Made by a program: the position numbers and the translations under genes. Positions 55,601 through 63,966 of a stretch of DNA of 64,000 nucleotides are shown one piece after another. Origin of the DNA: Achromobacter sp. Root83 (lineage in GTDB: Bacteria; Pseudomonadota; Gammaproteobacteria; Burkholderiales; Burkholderiaceae_B); contig NZ_LMIU01000012.1 in NCBI RefSeq assembly GCF_001428845.1, forward strand, positions 624,857 to 688,856, in the 5' to 3' direction. Every line of letters begins with the position of its first letter. Positions within the stretch are counted from its first letter, which is position 1. The notes beneath the pieces were generated by a model. The model was not told where the DNA came from. It ran no database searches and saw nothing but the letters and a program-made list of their open reading frames with translations.

Positions 55601-56109
55601 ACCTGCAATGGATGTGCGGCGTGCTGGCCAGCGTGCGCGTCATGATGACCCGCCGCGGCAAGATGGTCTTCGCGGTGCTGGACGACGGCACCGCGCAGGT
55701 CGAGATCTCGGTATTCAACGAACTCTACGAAAAGCACCGCAACCGCCTGCGCGAAGATCAGCTCGTCATCGTGCAGGGCAAGGTCAGCAATGATGACTAT
55801 TCGGGCGGCATGCGCATCGTGGCCGAGCAGCTCTATGACCTGCAGCTCGCCCGCGAGGCGCGGGCCAAGTCCTTGCGCGTCAAGCTCAATGGCAGCGCCG
55901 ACGCCGCCCGCCTGCGCCAGATGCTCAATCCCTTCCGTGCCGAACCCGAAAACGGTATTCCGGGCGTGCCGGTCGACATCGTCTATACCAAGAACAATTT
56001 CCTGTGCACGGTCCGCCTCGGAGAGGAGTGGCGGGTTCGCATGGCCGATACGCTGCTTGCGAACCTGAACGATTGGACCAAGCCTGATGGCGTGGAGGTC
56101 ACCTATTAA
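52618..56109 (+). CDS. dnaE: DNA polymerase III subunit alpha
   Basis: The protein has 1163 residues, the normal DnaE size. The N-terminal PHP domain begins [25 protein letters not shown]. Palm catalytic aspartates are in [20 protein letters not shown]. The fingers ([30 protein letters not shown]), a helix-hairpin-helix part and a C-terminal OB fold ([26 protein letters not shown]) follow. It is the replicative polymerase catalytic subunit. The stop codon overlaps the start of the first LPS glycosyltransferase gene by one base (TAATG). Confidence 0.97.
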   Translation: [1163 protein letters not shown]

Positions 56110-57209
56110 TGCCTAGTCTGCGCATCGTGCACTCGGAAGCGGCCACCAGCTTTGGCGGCCAGGAAGGAAGAATATTCAAGGAAATGACCGCCATGCGGGC
56201 GCGCGGTCACCATCTTGAAGCGATCTGTCAGCCGCAGGCGCAGCTGACGGAACGCCTGCGCGATGCCGGCTTCAAGGTCCATGCCGTCGGCATGAAGGGC
56301 CCCGTCAATTACCTGAAAGGCGTGGCGGCCGTCCGGAGCATCCTGAAAGAAGGCCGCTTCGACGTGCTCAACACGCACAGCCGGCGCGATACCGTCATTG
56401 CGGCCGCCGCCGCCCGGCTCACCAAGACGCCGCTGATCGTGCGGACCCGGCACCTGTCCAACAAGGTTGGGTCGCTATGGTCGTACACCATCCTGCCGCA
56501 CCGGGTCACGACGGTCAGCGACCATGTGCGCGAATACCTGATCAGCCGAGGCGTGGCGCGCGAGAAGGTGGCTACCGTCTATTCGCCCATCGTGCTGCCG
56601 GCGCCGGTCGACCGCTCCACCTTGCGCGAAGAGCTGGGCCTGGCCGACGACGACATCGTCGTGGGCTGCGTGGCGGTCATGCGCGCCACCAAGGGCCACA
56701 AGGATCTGATCGACGCGATCGCGCCGCTCATGGCCACCCGGCCCAAGCTGCACCTGGTGCTCGTCGGCGCCGGGTCGCCCACTTTTGAACGGACCCAGAG
56801 CTACGTGGCCGAGCGCGGCCTGCAGGACCGCATTCATTTCATGGGCACGCGGCGCGATGTCCCCAATCTGCTGGCGGGCTGTGACCTGTTTGCCCTGGCG
56901 ACGCAGCAAGAGGCGTCCGGCACAGTCTTCGTCGAAGCCCAGGCCAGCGGCCTGCCCGTGGTCGGCACGAACGTCGGGGGCGTCTCTGAAATGTTCCGCG
57001 ACGGCGAAACCGGCATCCTGGTCCCGCCCAAGGATCCGGTCGCGCTGACCGAAGCCTTGCAACGCCTGATCGACGACCCGGCCCTGCGCCGGCGCATGGG
57101 CGAGGCGGGCCGCAGGATGGTCTGGGAAGAGGCCGTGTTTTCGCCCGCCCGGCTCGCCGAAACCACCGAGGCTCTCTATATCAAGTGGCTGGCGGAGCGC
57201 CGCGGATGA
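56109..57209 (+). CDS. Glycosyltransferase family 4
   Basis: The protein has 366 residues with a GT-B fold. The N-terminal domain starts RIVHSEAATSFGGQEGRIFKEMTAM. The donor-binding domain has VGCVAVMRATKGHKDLIDAI, LVLVGAGSP, the FALATQQEASGTVFVEAQASGLPVVGTNVGGVSEMF E-x7-E element and a usual C terminus. It starts on the dnaE stop and overlaps the next gene by 4 bases. By memory, B. pertussis has an LPS-core cluster of three glycosyltransferases and one deacetylase next to dnaE; this gene and the next three fit that layout. Confidence 0.92.
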   Translation: MPSLRIVHSEAATSFGGQEGRIFKEMTAMRARGHHLEAICQPQAQLTERLRDAGFKVHAVGMKGPVNYLKGVAAVRSILKEGRFDVLNTHSRRDTVIAAAAARLTKTPLIVRTRHLSNKVGSLWSYTILPHRVTTVSDHVREYLISRGVAREKVATVYSPIVLPAPVDRSTLREELGLADDDIVVGCVAVMRATKGHKDLIDAIAPLMATRPKLHLVLVGAGSPTFERTQSYVAERGLQDRIHFMGTRRDVPNLLAGCDLFALATQQEASGTVFVEAQASGLPVVGTNVGGVSEMFRDGETGILVPPKDPVALTEALQRLIDDPALRRRMGEAGRRMVWEEAVFSPARLAETTEALYIKWLAERRG

Positions 57210-58054
57210 ACGCGCCCAACGTCCCGGTGCTGATGTATCACCACGTCACGCCGGCCGGGGGCATGATCGCCGCGACGCCAGCGGTGTTCGAAGACCAGGT
57301 CGCGCGGCTGGCGCGCGCGGGCTACCAGTCGCTGTCCACCGCGCAGTTCGCCGGCTATCTGGCCGGGGACGCTGTCCCTGAACGCTCCGTGCTGATCACC
57401 TTCGACGATGGCTACCTGAACAACTGGGTACACGCGCATCCGGTGCTGGCGCGCCATGGCATGCGCGCCGTGCTGTTCACCATCACGGGCTGGATCGGCG
57501 ACGGCCCGCCGCGCCCGCACGCGGGGCAGAGCGGTCCCTTGCCTCCCACGCCGGACCATGACGCCTGCAAGCAGCTCGTGGCGGCCGGCCGTGCCGACGA
57601 GGCCATGCTGCGCTGGAGCGAAATCGAGGCCATGCTGGCCGCTGGCACCTTTGAATTCCATTCCCATACGCACACCCACACGCGCTGGGACAAGGTCTGT
57701 GGCGCCGATGCGCACGCCAAGCGCGAACGCATCGCCCAGGAACTGCATGACTCCCGCGAGGCGCTGGTCCGCCGGCTGGGCGCCGCCAGCGACCATCTCT
57801 GCTGGCCCCAGGGCTATTTCGACGCCGACTACGTGGCCGCCGCGCGCCAGGCGGGGTTCCGGCACTTGTACACTACCGACCCTTTCGGACAGAACACCTC
57901 CGGCGCGGATCCCGAGCACATCTATCGGTTCGCGGTGCGCAATCAGGGGGGCGCCTGGCTGAACCGGCGCATCTGGCTGTCGCGGGATCCCTTCTGGGGG
58001 CCCCGCTATCACGCCTGGAGAGCCTGGAAAAAGCGTCTTAGGAATCGCGGATGA
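57206..58054 (+). CDS. Polysaccharide deacetylase family protein
   Basis: The protein has 282 residues with a NodB-like carbohydrate esterase-4 fold. Motif 1 is LITFDDGYLNN (catalytic Asp and metal Asp) and motif 2 HSHTHTH gives the metal histidines. VPVLMYHHVTP begins the domain. A WPQGYFDADYVAAARQAGF segment corresponds to motif 3. It probably N-deacetylates a sugar of the LPS core, as free amino sugars occur in Bordetella-type cores. It overlaps its neighbours by 4 bases on both sides. Confidence 0.9.
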   Translation: MNAPNVPVLMYHHVTPAGGMIAATPAVFEDQVARLARAGYQSLSTAQFAGYLAGDAVPERSVLITFDDGYLNNWVHAHPVLARHGMRAVLFTITGWIGDGPPRPHAGQSGPLPPTPDHDACKQLVAAGRADEAMLRWSEIEAMLAAGTFEFHSHTHTHTRWDKVCGADAHAKRERIAQELHDSREALVRRLGAASDHLCWPQGYFDADYVAAARQAGFRHLYTTDPFGQNTSGADPEHIYRFAVRNQGGAWLNRRIWLSRDPFWGPRYHAWRAWKKRLRNRG

Positions 58055-58803
58055 AGTTATCAGTCATCATCATCACCAAGAATGAAGCGGCGAACATCGC
58101 CGATTGCCTCAAGTCCGTGGCGTTCGCCGACGAGTTCATCGTGGTGGATTCGGGCAGCACCGACGGCACCGTGGAATTGGCGCAAGCCTTGGGCGCCCGG
58201 GTCGAAGTGACGCCCGACTGGCCCGGTTTCGGCCCCCAGAAGAACCGCGCGCTGGATCTGGCGACGGGCGACTGGGTGCTGTCGATCGACGCCGACGAGC
58301 GCGTTCCCCCCGAACTGGCCCAGGAAATCCAGGAAGTGCTGCGCGATCCGCGTGGCGACACCTACGAAATCGCGCGGCTGTCGAACTTCTGCGGCCGCGA
58401 CATCCGCCATAGCGGCTGGTGGCCCGACTACGTGCTGCGCCTGTTCAAGCGCGGCACGGCGCGCTTCACCGATGCTGCCGTGCACGAGCGGGTGGTGCCG
58501 GCCAACGGCCAGCCGCTGCGGTTGCGCGGCTATTTCAACCACTATCCGTACGACAACCTCGAAGCGCTGATCACCAAGGTCAACCGCTACTCGTCCGACG
58601 CCGCCGCCATGATGTATGCCAAGGGCCGGCGCACCTCGGTCTTCGGGGCATTGGGTCATGGCTTCTGGACCTTCGTGCGCATCTACCTGATCCGGCGCGG
58701 CTTTCTCGACGGCCGGCATGGCCTGGTGCTGGCCGTGATTGCGGCAACGGGAAGCTTCCTGCGCTATGCCAAGCTCATGTTCCTGACCACCCGTGGCAAG
58801 TGA
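58051..58803 (+). CDS. Glycosyltransferase family 2 (WaaE/KdtX-like)
   Basis: The protein has 250 residues. The GT-A start LSVIIITKNEAANIADCLKSVAFADEFIVVDSGSTDGT and the DxD-type VLSIDADERVPPEL match the WaaE/LgtF group, which adds beta-1,4-glucose to core heptose I. FCGRDIRHSGWWPDYVLRLFKRG is also typical. Third gene of the LPS-core operon, starting on the deacetylase stop. Confidence 0.92.
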   Translation: MKLSVIIITKNEAANIADCLKSVAFADEFIVVDSGSTDGTVELAQALGARVEVTPDWPGFGPQKNRALDLATGDWVLSIDADERVPPELAQEIQEVLRDPRGDTYEIARLSNFCGRDIRHSGWWPDYVLRLFKRGTARFTDAAVHERVVPANGQPLRLRGYFNHYPYDNLEALITKVNRYSSDAAAMMYAKGRRTSVFGALGHGFWTFVRIYLIRRGFLDGRHGLVLAVIAATGSFLRYAKLMFLTTRGK

Positions 58804-58831
58804 TTCCCTCGCGCCTTTGCGCTCCAGTCCC

Positions 58832-59947
58832 ATGAACATTCTTTATACGAACTATCACAGCAACACCACGATTGGCGGCCATACCATCTACGTAGTCTCG
58901 TTGCTGCGGGCGCTGGCGCAGCGTCATCGCCTTACGGTTGCCGTGCCCGACGGCAGCAGCCTTCACCGGCTGGCCGGGGACGTCCCGGGCGTACACGTCG
59001 TGGCCCAGAATTACCCGAGCCGGCTTGGCAAGCGCCTGGCCGCCGCGCGCAGCCTGCGGCGCGTGATCCTCTCCCGGCAGATCGACGTGGTCCACGTCAA
59101 TGGATCCTCCGACCATCGCACCGTCATTCTGGCGTGCATGGGCATGGGAAAGCGCCGGCCGCGCATTGTGCTGACCAAGCACAACGACATTCCCATCTCG
59201 TACCTCGGCGCCGCCTTGCGCACGCGCGTGGGCACGGACCACGTGATCGGCGTATGCGACTTCGTGGAACGCATGTTGCGGGCCTCGCCGTACGCGGCCC
59301 GGCCCGTATCCACCATCGCCAATGGCGTGGATATCGAACGCTACGCACCCTGGCCCGCGGAGCGCGCGCGTGCCGCGCGTGACCAGCTGCTGGGCGTGCA
59401 CGCGGCGAAATGCTCGTTGTTGCTGGGCAGCAACGCCGGCACGAACGCCTATAAGGGCTGGATGGATATGGTTCGAGCCGTGGCCCAGCTCGGGCCGCGC
59501 GCCGCGGGCGTCTACATCGCCCTGGCCGGCGCCGCGCCCGAGGCCGATCAGATGCAGGAAGTGCAGGCCCTGGGCATGGCCGACCGGGTCATCTTCGCGG
59601 GCATGCTGGATGATGTGCGCCCCTTCCTGGCGGCGCTGGATCTTGGCTTCGTCCTGTCTTACCGGGTGGAAACCATCTCGTTCGCCTGCCGCGAGATGAT
59701 GTCCATGGGGCTCCCGGTCATCGTGTCCGATCAGGGCGGACTGCCCGAGAACATCTCGGTGGGGGTGGACGGCTGGATCGTGCCCAAGCGCAATCCCGAA
59801 GCCGTGGCTGACGTCCTGGCTGGCATATTGGATGATCCGGCATGCATCGCGCGCATGCGCGCCGCGGCCAGGGACAAGAGCGTGGCGGAGTTCGGACTGG
59901 ACCAGTTCGCGCGACGCACCGAAGAGGTGTATTTGAGCTTGGCGTGA
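58832..59947 (+). CDS. Glycosyltransferase family 4
   Basis: The protein has 371 residues. The N-terminal part NILYTNYHSNTTIGGHTIYVVSLLRALAQRHRL is the acceptor domain; ANGVDIERYAPW, LGSNAGTNAYKGWMDMVRAV and SMGLPVIVSDQGGLPENI are donor-site elements. I start at ATG 58832; a GTG at 58793 overlapping the GT2 gene would add 13 residues. Neither has a clear ribosome site. Fourth gene of the core cluster. Confidence 0.9.
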   Translation: MNILYTNYHSNTTIGGHTIYVVSLLRALAQRHRLTVAVPDGSSLHRLAGDVPGVHVVAQNYPSRLGKRLAAARSLRRVILSRQIDVVHVNGSSDHRTVILACMGMGKRRPRIVLTKHNDIPISYLGAALRTRVGTDHVIGVCDFVERMLRASPYAARPVSTIANGVDIERYAPWPAERARAARDQLLGVHAAKCSLLLGSNAGTNAYKGWMDMVRAVAQLGPRAAGVYIALAGAAPEADQMQEVQALGMADRVIFAGMLDDVRPFLAALDLGFVLSYRVETISFACREMMSMGLPVIVSDQGGLPENISVGVDGWIVPKRNPEAVADVLAGILDDPACIARMRAAARDKSVAEFGLDQFARRTEEVYLSLA

Positions 59948-59954
59948 GCCAGCG

Positions 59955-59981
59955 GGTGGCGGGCGCCGGGCGTCCGCCACC
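59955..59981 (+). terminator. GC-rich hairpin after the first LPS-core operon
   Basis: GGTGGCGG and CCGCCACC are separated by 11 bases, 8 bases after the GT4 stop. No T run follows, so it may be a weak or rho-dependent terminator. Confidence 0.4.
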
Positions 59982-60046
59982 TTGAGCCAGTTCAAAAAGT
60001 GTCCGTTCTTCCCTGGCGGACCGCATGCTGACGGGTGCTGACCCTC

Positions 60047-60052
60047 TATAAT
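60047..60052 (+). promoter_or_regulatory. -10 element placing transcription start at the ATG (possible leaderless mRNA)
   Basis: A perfect TATAAT ends 7 bases before the start codon at 60060. Transcription would begin at or next to the A of ATG. There is no ribosome site upstream and no strong -35. Confidence 0.5.
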
Positions 60053-60059
60053 CTGTCAC

Positions 60060-60785
60060 ATGTCCATACCTATTCTCATGTATCACCAGATCGGCGACCC
60101 CAATCCCCGGGGCACGCCGTTTCGCGGCCTGACGGTACATCCCGATAAATTTGCCCGCCAGATGCGCTGGATGCGCCGGTTGGGCTACCGCGGCCTGTCC
60201 ATGCGCGATGTCATGCCCTATGTGCGTGGCGAACGGCAGGGCAAGGTGTTCGGCATCACGTTCGACGACGGCTATCGGAACGTCCATCGCAACGCCATGC
60301 CGGTGCTGAGCGAACTGGGATTTACCGCCACCAACTACCTTGTGGCGCGCCAGTTCGACGGCGGCAACATATGGGACCAACATAAAGGCATCCCGTTTTC
60401 GGCCCTGATGACCGTGGCGGAAATGCGGGAATGGGCCCAGGCCGGCAACGAGGTCGGTTCGCACACGCTGGACCACGTCAATCTTCCCGACATGACGCCG
60501 GAAGAAGCACGGCGCCAGATCGCCGAGTCCAAAAATGAACTGGAACAGGCGCTGGGCGCGCCCGTCACCGCTTTTTGCTATCCCTATGGCCACCAGGGTC
60601 CGGAACATCGGGTCATGGCGCGCGAAGCTGGCTACGACAACGCCACGCTGACCCAGCGCGGCCTGGCGGCGGCGTCCGATGACCCTTTCGGACTGCCGCG
60701 GGTGACGGTGGCGCGTTCCACCAATATCGTCCGTTTCCTCCAGATGTGTCTGACCCGGTATGAAGACTCCCGCCGGCGCCCGTGA
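60060..60785 (+). CDS. Polysaccharide deacetylase family protein (second)
   Basis: The protein has 241 residues with a NodB-like fold: SIPILMYHQIGDP, motif 1 ITFDDGYRNVH, motif 2 GSHTLDHVNL (metal His pair) and motif 3 FCYPYGHQG. It differs clearly from the deacetylase at 57206, so it is not a recent duplicate. It has its own promoter candidate and overlaps the next glycosyltransferase by 26 bases. Likely acts on a core or surface sugar. Confidence 0.9.
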   Translation: MSIPILMYHQIGDPNPRGTPFRGLTVHPDKFARQMRWMRRLGYRGLSMRDVMPYVRGERQGKVFGITFDDGYRNVHRNAMPVLSELGFTATNYLVARQFDGGNIWDQHKGIPFSALMTVAEMREWAQAGNEVGSHTLDHVNLPDMTPEEARRQIAESKNELEQALGAPVTAFCYPYGHQGPEHRVMAREAGYDNATLTQRGLAAASDDPFGLPRVTVARSTNIVRFLQMCLTRYEDSRRRP

Positions 60786-61905
60786 CAGGCGGCTTCGCAT
60801 CGCGCTGCTGGTTGATCGCTTCGGCAATCGTTTCGGGGGCGCGGAAGCCTACGGCGTCGAGCTGATGCGGGTGCTGGGCCGGCGCCATGACGTGTCCGTC
60901 GTCGCGCGCGACTTCGACAGCGACCTGCCGTTCGATTTCGTGCGGGTGCGCTTTCCCGGCTGGCTTCCAAGCTGGATGCGAGTGCTGTATTTCGCCTGGC
61001 GCGCGGACCGGCTGACCCGGGGCCGCTACGACATCGTGCATTCCCACATGAACGGCTGGGCAGGCGAGATCCAGGTCATGCACGTCACGCCGGTGCGCTA
61101 CAACTGCGTCACGCGGGTGCGGCCGCTGCGGCGGCTGTCCGCCTGGCTCAGCCCGCGCCTGGCCACTTACCTGACGCTGGAGAGGCTGCGCATCCGCAAG
61201 GCGCCGCAGCGGCGCGTGGTGGCCGTGTCCGGCCTCATCATGGACCAGTTGCACCGCAGTTATGGCGAGCAACTGAAGGTGGACATCATCACGCCCGGCG
61301 TCAAGCTGCCCTCGGTCCAGCCGAAGGGACGCGATGCCCTCCGCGCCCGGCTGGGCTGGGACGAGCACACCATCGGCTGCCTGCTGGTTGCGCGCAACCC
61401 GATGCGCAAGGGCCTGCCCGCCTTGCTGGACGCAATGGCGCAGTTGCCGCCGCATTACAGGCTGCTGGTCGTCGGGGCCGATGAGCCCTCCCGCAGTCGC
61501 GTCCGCGCCGCGGGCGCCATCGCCCGCCGGGTCACGCTGCTCGATCCCACCCCGGACGTTGCCCAGTATTTCGCCGTGGCCGACATCTATGCCCACCCGA
61601 CCCTGAACGACAGCTACGGCATGGCGCCCCTGGAAGCCATGTCCCACGGCCTGCCCGTGGTGGTCAGTTCCCCTGTCTACTGCGGATTCGCGCAGTACCT
61701 GTCGGCGGGCAAGGACGCGCTCATTCTGCAGGATCCGCGCGACGGCGCGCAGTTGGCGAGCGCCTTGGAGCGCCTGGGTTCGGAACCCGAGCTGCGGGCC
61801 GCGCTGACCGAGCGCGGGTTGGAGATCGCCCGGGACCAGAGCTGGGAAGCGGTAGCCTCACGCTACGAAACCCTGTACGAACAGGTGCTGGTCGATCGTG
61901 AATGA
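60760..61905 (+). CDS. Glycosyltransferase family 4 (GT1-like)
   Basis: The protein has 381 residues. RIALLVDRFGNRFGGAEAYGVELMRVLGRRHDVSVVARDF is a WaaG-like start, followed by DIVHSHMNGWAGEIQVMHVTPVRY. The donor domain has GCLLVARNPMRKGLPALLDAM and HPTLNDSYGMAPLEAMSHGLPVVVSS with the E-x7-E element. It overlaps the deacetylase gene and is closed by a strong terminator. Probably a core sugar transferase. Confidence 0.92.
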   Translation: MKTPAGARDRRLRIALLVDRFGNRFGGAEAYGVELMRVLGRRHDVSVVARDFDSDLPFDFVRVRFPGWLPSWMRVLYFAWRADRLTRGRYDIVHSHMNGWAGEIQVMHVTPVRYNCVTRVRPLRRLSAWLSPRLATYLTLERLRIRKAPQRRVVAVSGLIMDQLHRSYGEQLKVDIITPGVKLPSVQPKGRDALRARLGWDEHTIGCLLVARNPMRKGLPALLDAMAQLPPHYRLLVVGADEPSRSRVRAAGAIARRVTLLDPTPDVAQYFAVADIYAHPTLNDSYGMAPLEAMSHGLPVVVSSPVYCGFAQYLSAGKDALILQDPRDGAQLASALERLGSEPELRAALTERGLEIARDQSWEAVASRYETLYEQVLVDRE

Positions 61906-61908
61906 AAA

Positions 61909-61933
61909 AAAACGGGGCGCTCGGCCCCGTTTT
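61909..61933. terminator. Terminator after the glycosyltransferase
   Basis: AAAACGGGGC pairs with GCCCCGTTTT around 5 bases, preceded by an A run and followed by T/C. It serves the plus-strand glycosyltransferase and touches the stop of the convergent YkgJ-like gene. Confidence 0.88.
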
Positions 61934-62223
61934 CAATGGCGGGGCGCCGTCGCGCGCTCCAGCTCGCCCAGCCAGACCAGCGCATGCTCGCGGTCCGGCC
62001 CGCACATCTCTCGCTGGGGTTGCAGCCCGCCGCAGAAATCCGGCCGGGACGGCTGGCCGAAGATCGCGCAGCGCATGTCCGGCATCAATTGAATACAGGG
62101 CACGCCGGCCGGCTTGCCCTGCGGCATCCCCGGAATCGGCCGGGTGATCGAGGGCGCGATGCAACAGGCGCCGCATCCCGCCCGGCAGTCCAACCCGTGC
62201 GCCGCGGTCTGGCTCACACCCAT
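61933..62223 (-). CDS. YkgJ-family cysteine cluster protein
   Basis: The protein has 96 residues. It has the CxxCxxCC-type cluster [12 protein letters not shown] near the N terminus, then C residues at PCIQL, RCAIF, FCGGL and MCGPD. Family members probably bind a metal or Fe-S cluster; function unknown. The start at [13 protein letters not shown] overlaps the 3' end of the YdcF-like gene by 10 bases. Confidence 0.85.
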   Translation of the reverse strand: MGVSQTAAHGLDCRAGCGACCIAPSITRPIPGMPQGKPAGVPCIQLMPDMRCAIFGQPSRPDFCGGLQPQREMCGPDREHALVWLGELERATAPRH

Positions 62224-62978
62224 CCGCGCAGCCAGTAGACGAACAGGCCGGCGTATTCCTTGACGATGGAACGGCTGGCGTCGAACGTCCGCTGGTCGGG
62301 TAGCCACAGGGGCAGGGAGCCGTCCGCGGGCGCGACGATCTGCGGCGGGGCGGGAGCAGCGATGGCTTCCACGCCCTGCTTGGAAAAGGCGGCCATGGCA
62401 CGCGGCATATGCAGGGCGGAGGTCACCAGCAGGACCTTGCCCATGCCCCGGGACTTGATCTGGTCTTCTGTCAACGCCGCGTTCTCATAGGTGGTGCGGC
62501 TGGAATTTTCCAGGATCAGCGCCGTTTCGGGCACGCCCTGCTGGCGGATGGCATGGGCCATGCCCCGCGCTTCGCTCACGTCGCCTTCCAGCGCGCCACC
62601 CGACAGCAACACCTTGGGCGCGCGCCCGGCCAGGTAGAGCTGCGCCGCGGTGTCCACGCGTACAACCGCGGTGTCCTTGTCATAGGGCAGGAACCAGTTG
62701 GCGCGTCCGTTCGCGGTGTTGCCGCCCAGCACCACGATGGCGTCGGCCATCGGCGATTCGGCGGGCGGCAGGTGCGGATAGCGGTTCTCCAGCGCGCCGC
62801 CGGCCCAGATCGAGGTGATTGGCAGGGACCAGGCCAAGGCCCAAAGCAGACCCGCCGCGATGATGGCGCCACCGGTCTTGCGCAGCCGGAACAACCCGAG
62901 CACCAGACCGATGACGACCAGGGTGATGCACAAGTTGTAGGGAATGATCAAATTCGTGAGATAGCTGGAAAAGGTCAT
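62214..62978 (-). CDS. YdcF/ElyC-family (DUF218) membrane protein
   Basis: The protein has 254 residues. Two N-terminal membrane helices ([16 protein letters not shown] and [19 protein letters not shown]) precede the DUF218 domain: [39 protein letters not shown] and [20 protein letters not shown]. ElyC-type proteins affect envelope and enterobacterial-antigen/undecaprenyl-phosphate metabolism. It follows the heptosyltransferase-family gene by 16 bases on the same strand. Confidence 0.9.
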   Translation of the reverse strand: MTFSSYLTNLIIPYNLCITLVVIGLVLGLFRLRKTGGAIIAAGLLWALAWSLPITSIWAGGALENRYPHLPPAESPMADAIVVLGGNTANGRANWFLPYDKDTAVVRVDTAAQLYLAGRAPKVLLSGGALEGDVSEARGMAHAIRQQGVPETALILENSSRTTYENAALTEDQIKSRGMGKVLLVTSALHMPRAMAAFSKQGVEAIAAPAPPQIVAPADGSLPLWLPDQRTFDASRSIVKEYAGLFVYWLRGWV

Positions 62979-62994
62979 TTCAAGACAATCCTGA

Positions 62995-63966
62995 TTACTG
63001 CGTACCGTCCAGCAGGCGGAGGGCCTGCCGTTCAACTTCTTCCTCGGATGGCCAGGCTTGCTCGGATCCCACGCAGACGGCGTGGGGGGACCATGGGCCA
63101 GTCCTTTCGGGGCGCGTCACGCCAAACAGCGTGAGTTCCCGGGCCGACGCGGCCGCGGCGACGTGCGATACGCCGGAATCGTTACAAATCACCAGTGCCG
63201 CCCTGGCGGTCAGCGCCGCGAACGCCCCTAGCGTAAGGGGCGGCAGCAATTGCGCTGTGGGCGCGTTGCGCCGGGCTTCGTCGGTTTCAGCCGGAGGGGG
63301 GCACATTACCACGGTATGCCCGCGCTCCTGCAAGGCGCGGGTAAGTGTATCGAATCCTGGCCAGACCTTGATTCTGCCCTTGTGCAGCCCGGTGGCGGTG
63401 GGCGCGATCAGCACGAAACGCCGATCGCCCAGCCCGGCATCGTTCAGCGCCTGGCCGGCGGCGCTCTGATGGGCAGGGGTCAGGGGCAGGTCCAGGGTCC
63501 GGCCCGGTTGGGCGGGGCCGGAAGGCAGACCCCAGCGGGTCAAGGCCAGGCGCGTCAGATGGTGCCAGGATTCCACGGCATGCAGCGATTCGGCCGGCTT
63601 GGCGTAGGGCCAGCGCAGCAGAAAGCTGCGGCCGTCGTCCCGGTAGCCCGCCGACGGCAGGCCGGCCAGCCGGAAGACCAGCGCGCTGGACAGAGAGTCC
63701 GGCAACAGCAGGCCGCGGGCGTGGCGGCCCTGCGTGCCCAGACTCCGCCGGTGCGCGCCGACGGCGGCCCGGTCCGGGCCAACTTTGCCCCGCATGGGGA
63801 TGAAATCCTGTTTTGCCACGCCATCGAGCAGGTCGCGGGCCCAGGGACGGGCGCAGATCACCAAGGGAATGCCGCTGGCGTGCAGGGCTCGCAGGCTGGG
63901 CAGGCTCATGCAGACGTCGCCTACCCAATTGGGCAGGCGGACGTACAAGCAACTGATATCGGACAT
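62995..63966 (-). CDS. Glycosyltransferase family 9 (heptosyltransferase-like)
   Basis: The protein has 323 residues. LYVRLPNWVGDVCMSLPSLRAL is the acceptor-side signature of ADP-heptose transferases, and VLIAPTATGLHKGRIKVWPGFDTL with ICNDSGVSHVAAAASARELTLFG is the donor site. It likely adds heptose to the LPS inner core. WaaF has similar motifs but the exact position of transfer cannot be told. It is followed by ydcF- and ykgJ-like genes in one operon. Confidence 0.9.
   Translation of the reverse strand: MSDISCLYVRLPNWVGDVCMSLPSLRALHASGIPLVICARPWARDLLDGVAKQDFIPMRGKVGPDRAAVGAHRRSLGTQGRHARGLLLPDSLSSALVFRLAGLPSAGYRDDGRSFLLRWPYAKPAESLHAVESWHHLTRLALTRWGLPSGPAQPGRTLDLPLTPAHQSAAGQALNDAGLGDRRFVLIAPTATGLHKGRIKVWPGFDTLTRALQERGHTVVMCPPPAETDEARRNAPTAQLLPPLTLGAFAALTARAALVICNDSGVSHVAAAASARELTLFGVTRPERTGPWSPHAVCVGSEQAWPSEEEVERQALRLLDGTQ

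Noticed and set aside
53530-55737. Long open frame antisense to dnaE
   Set aside because: Same cause; dnaE is intact with all motifs, and the antisense product shows no recognisable domain.
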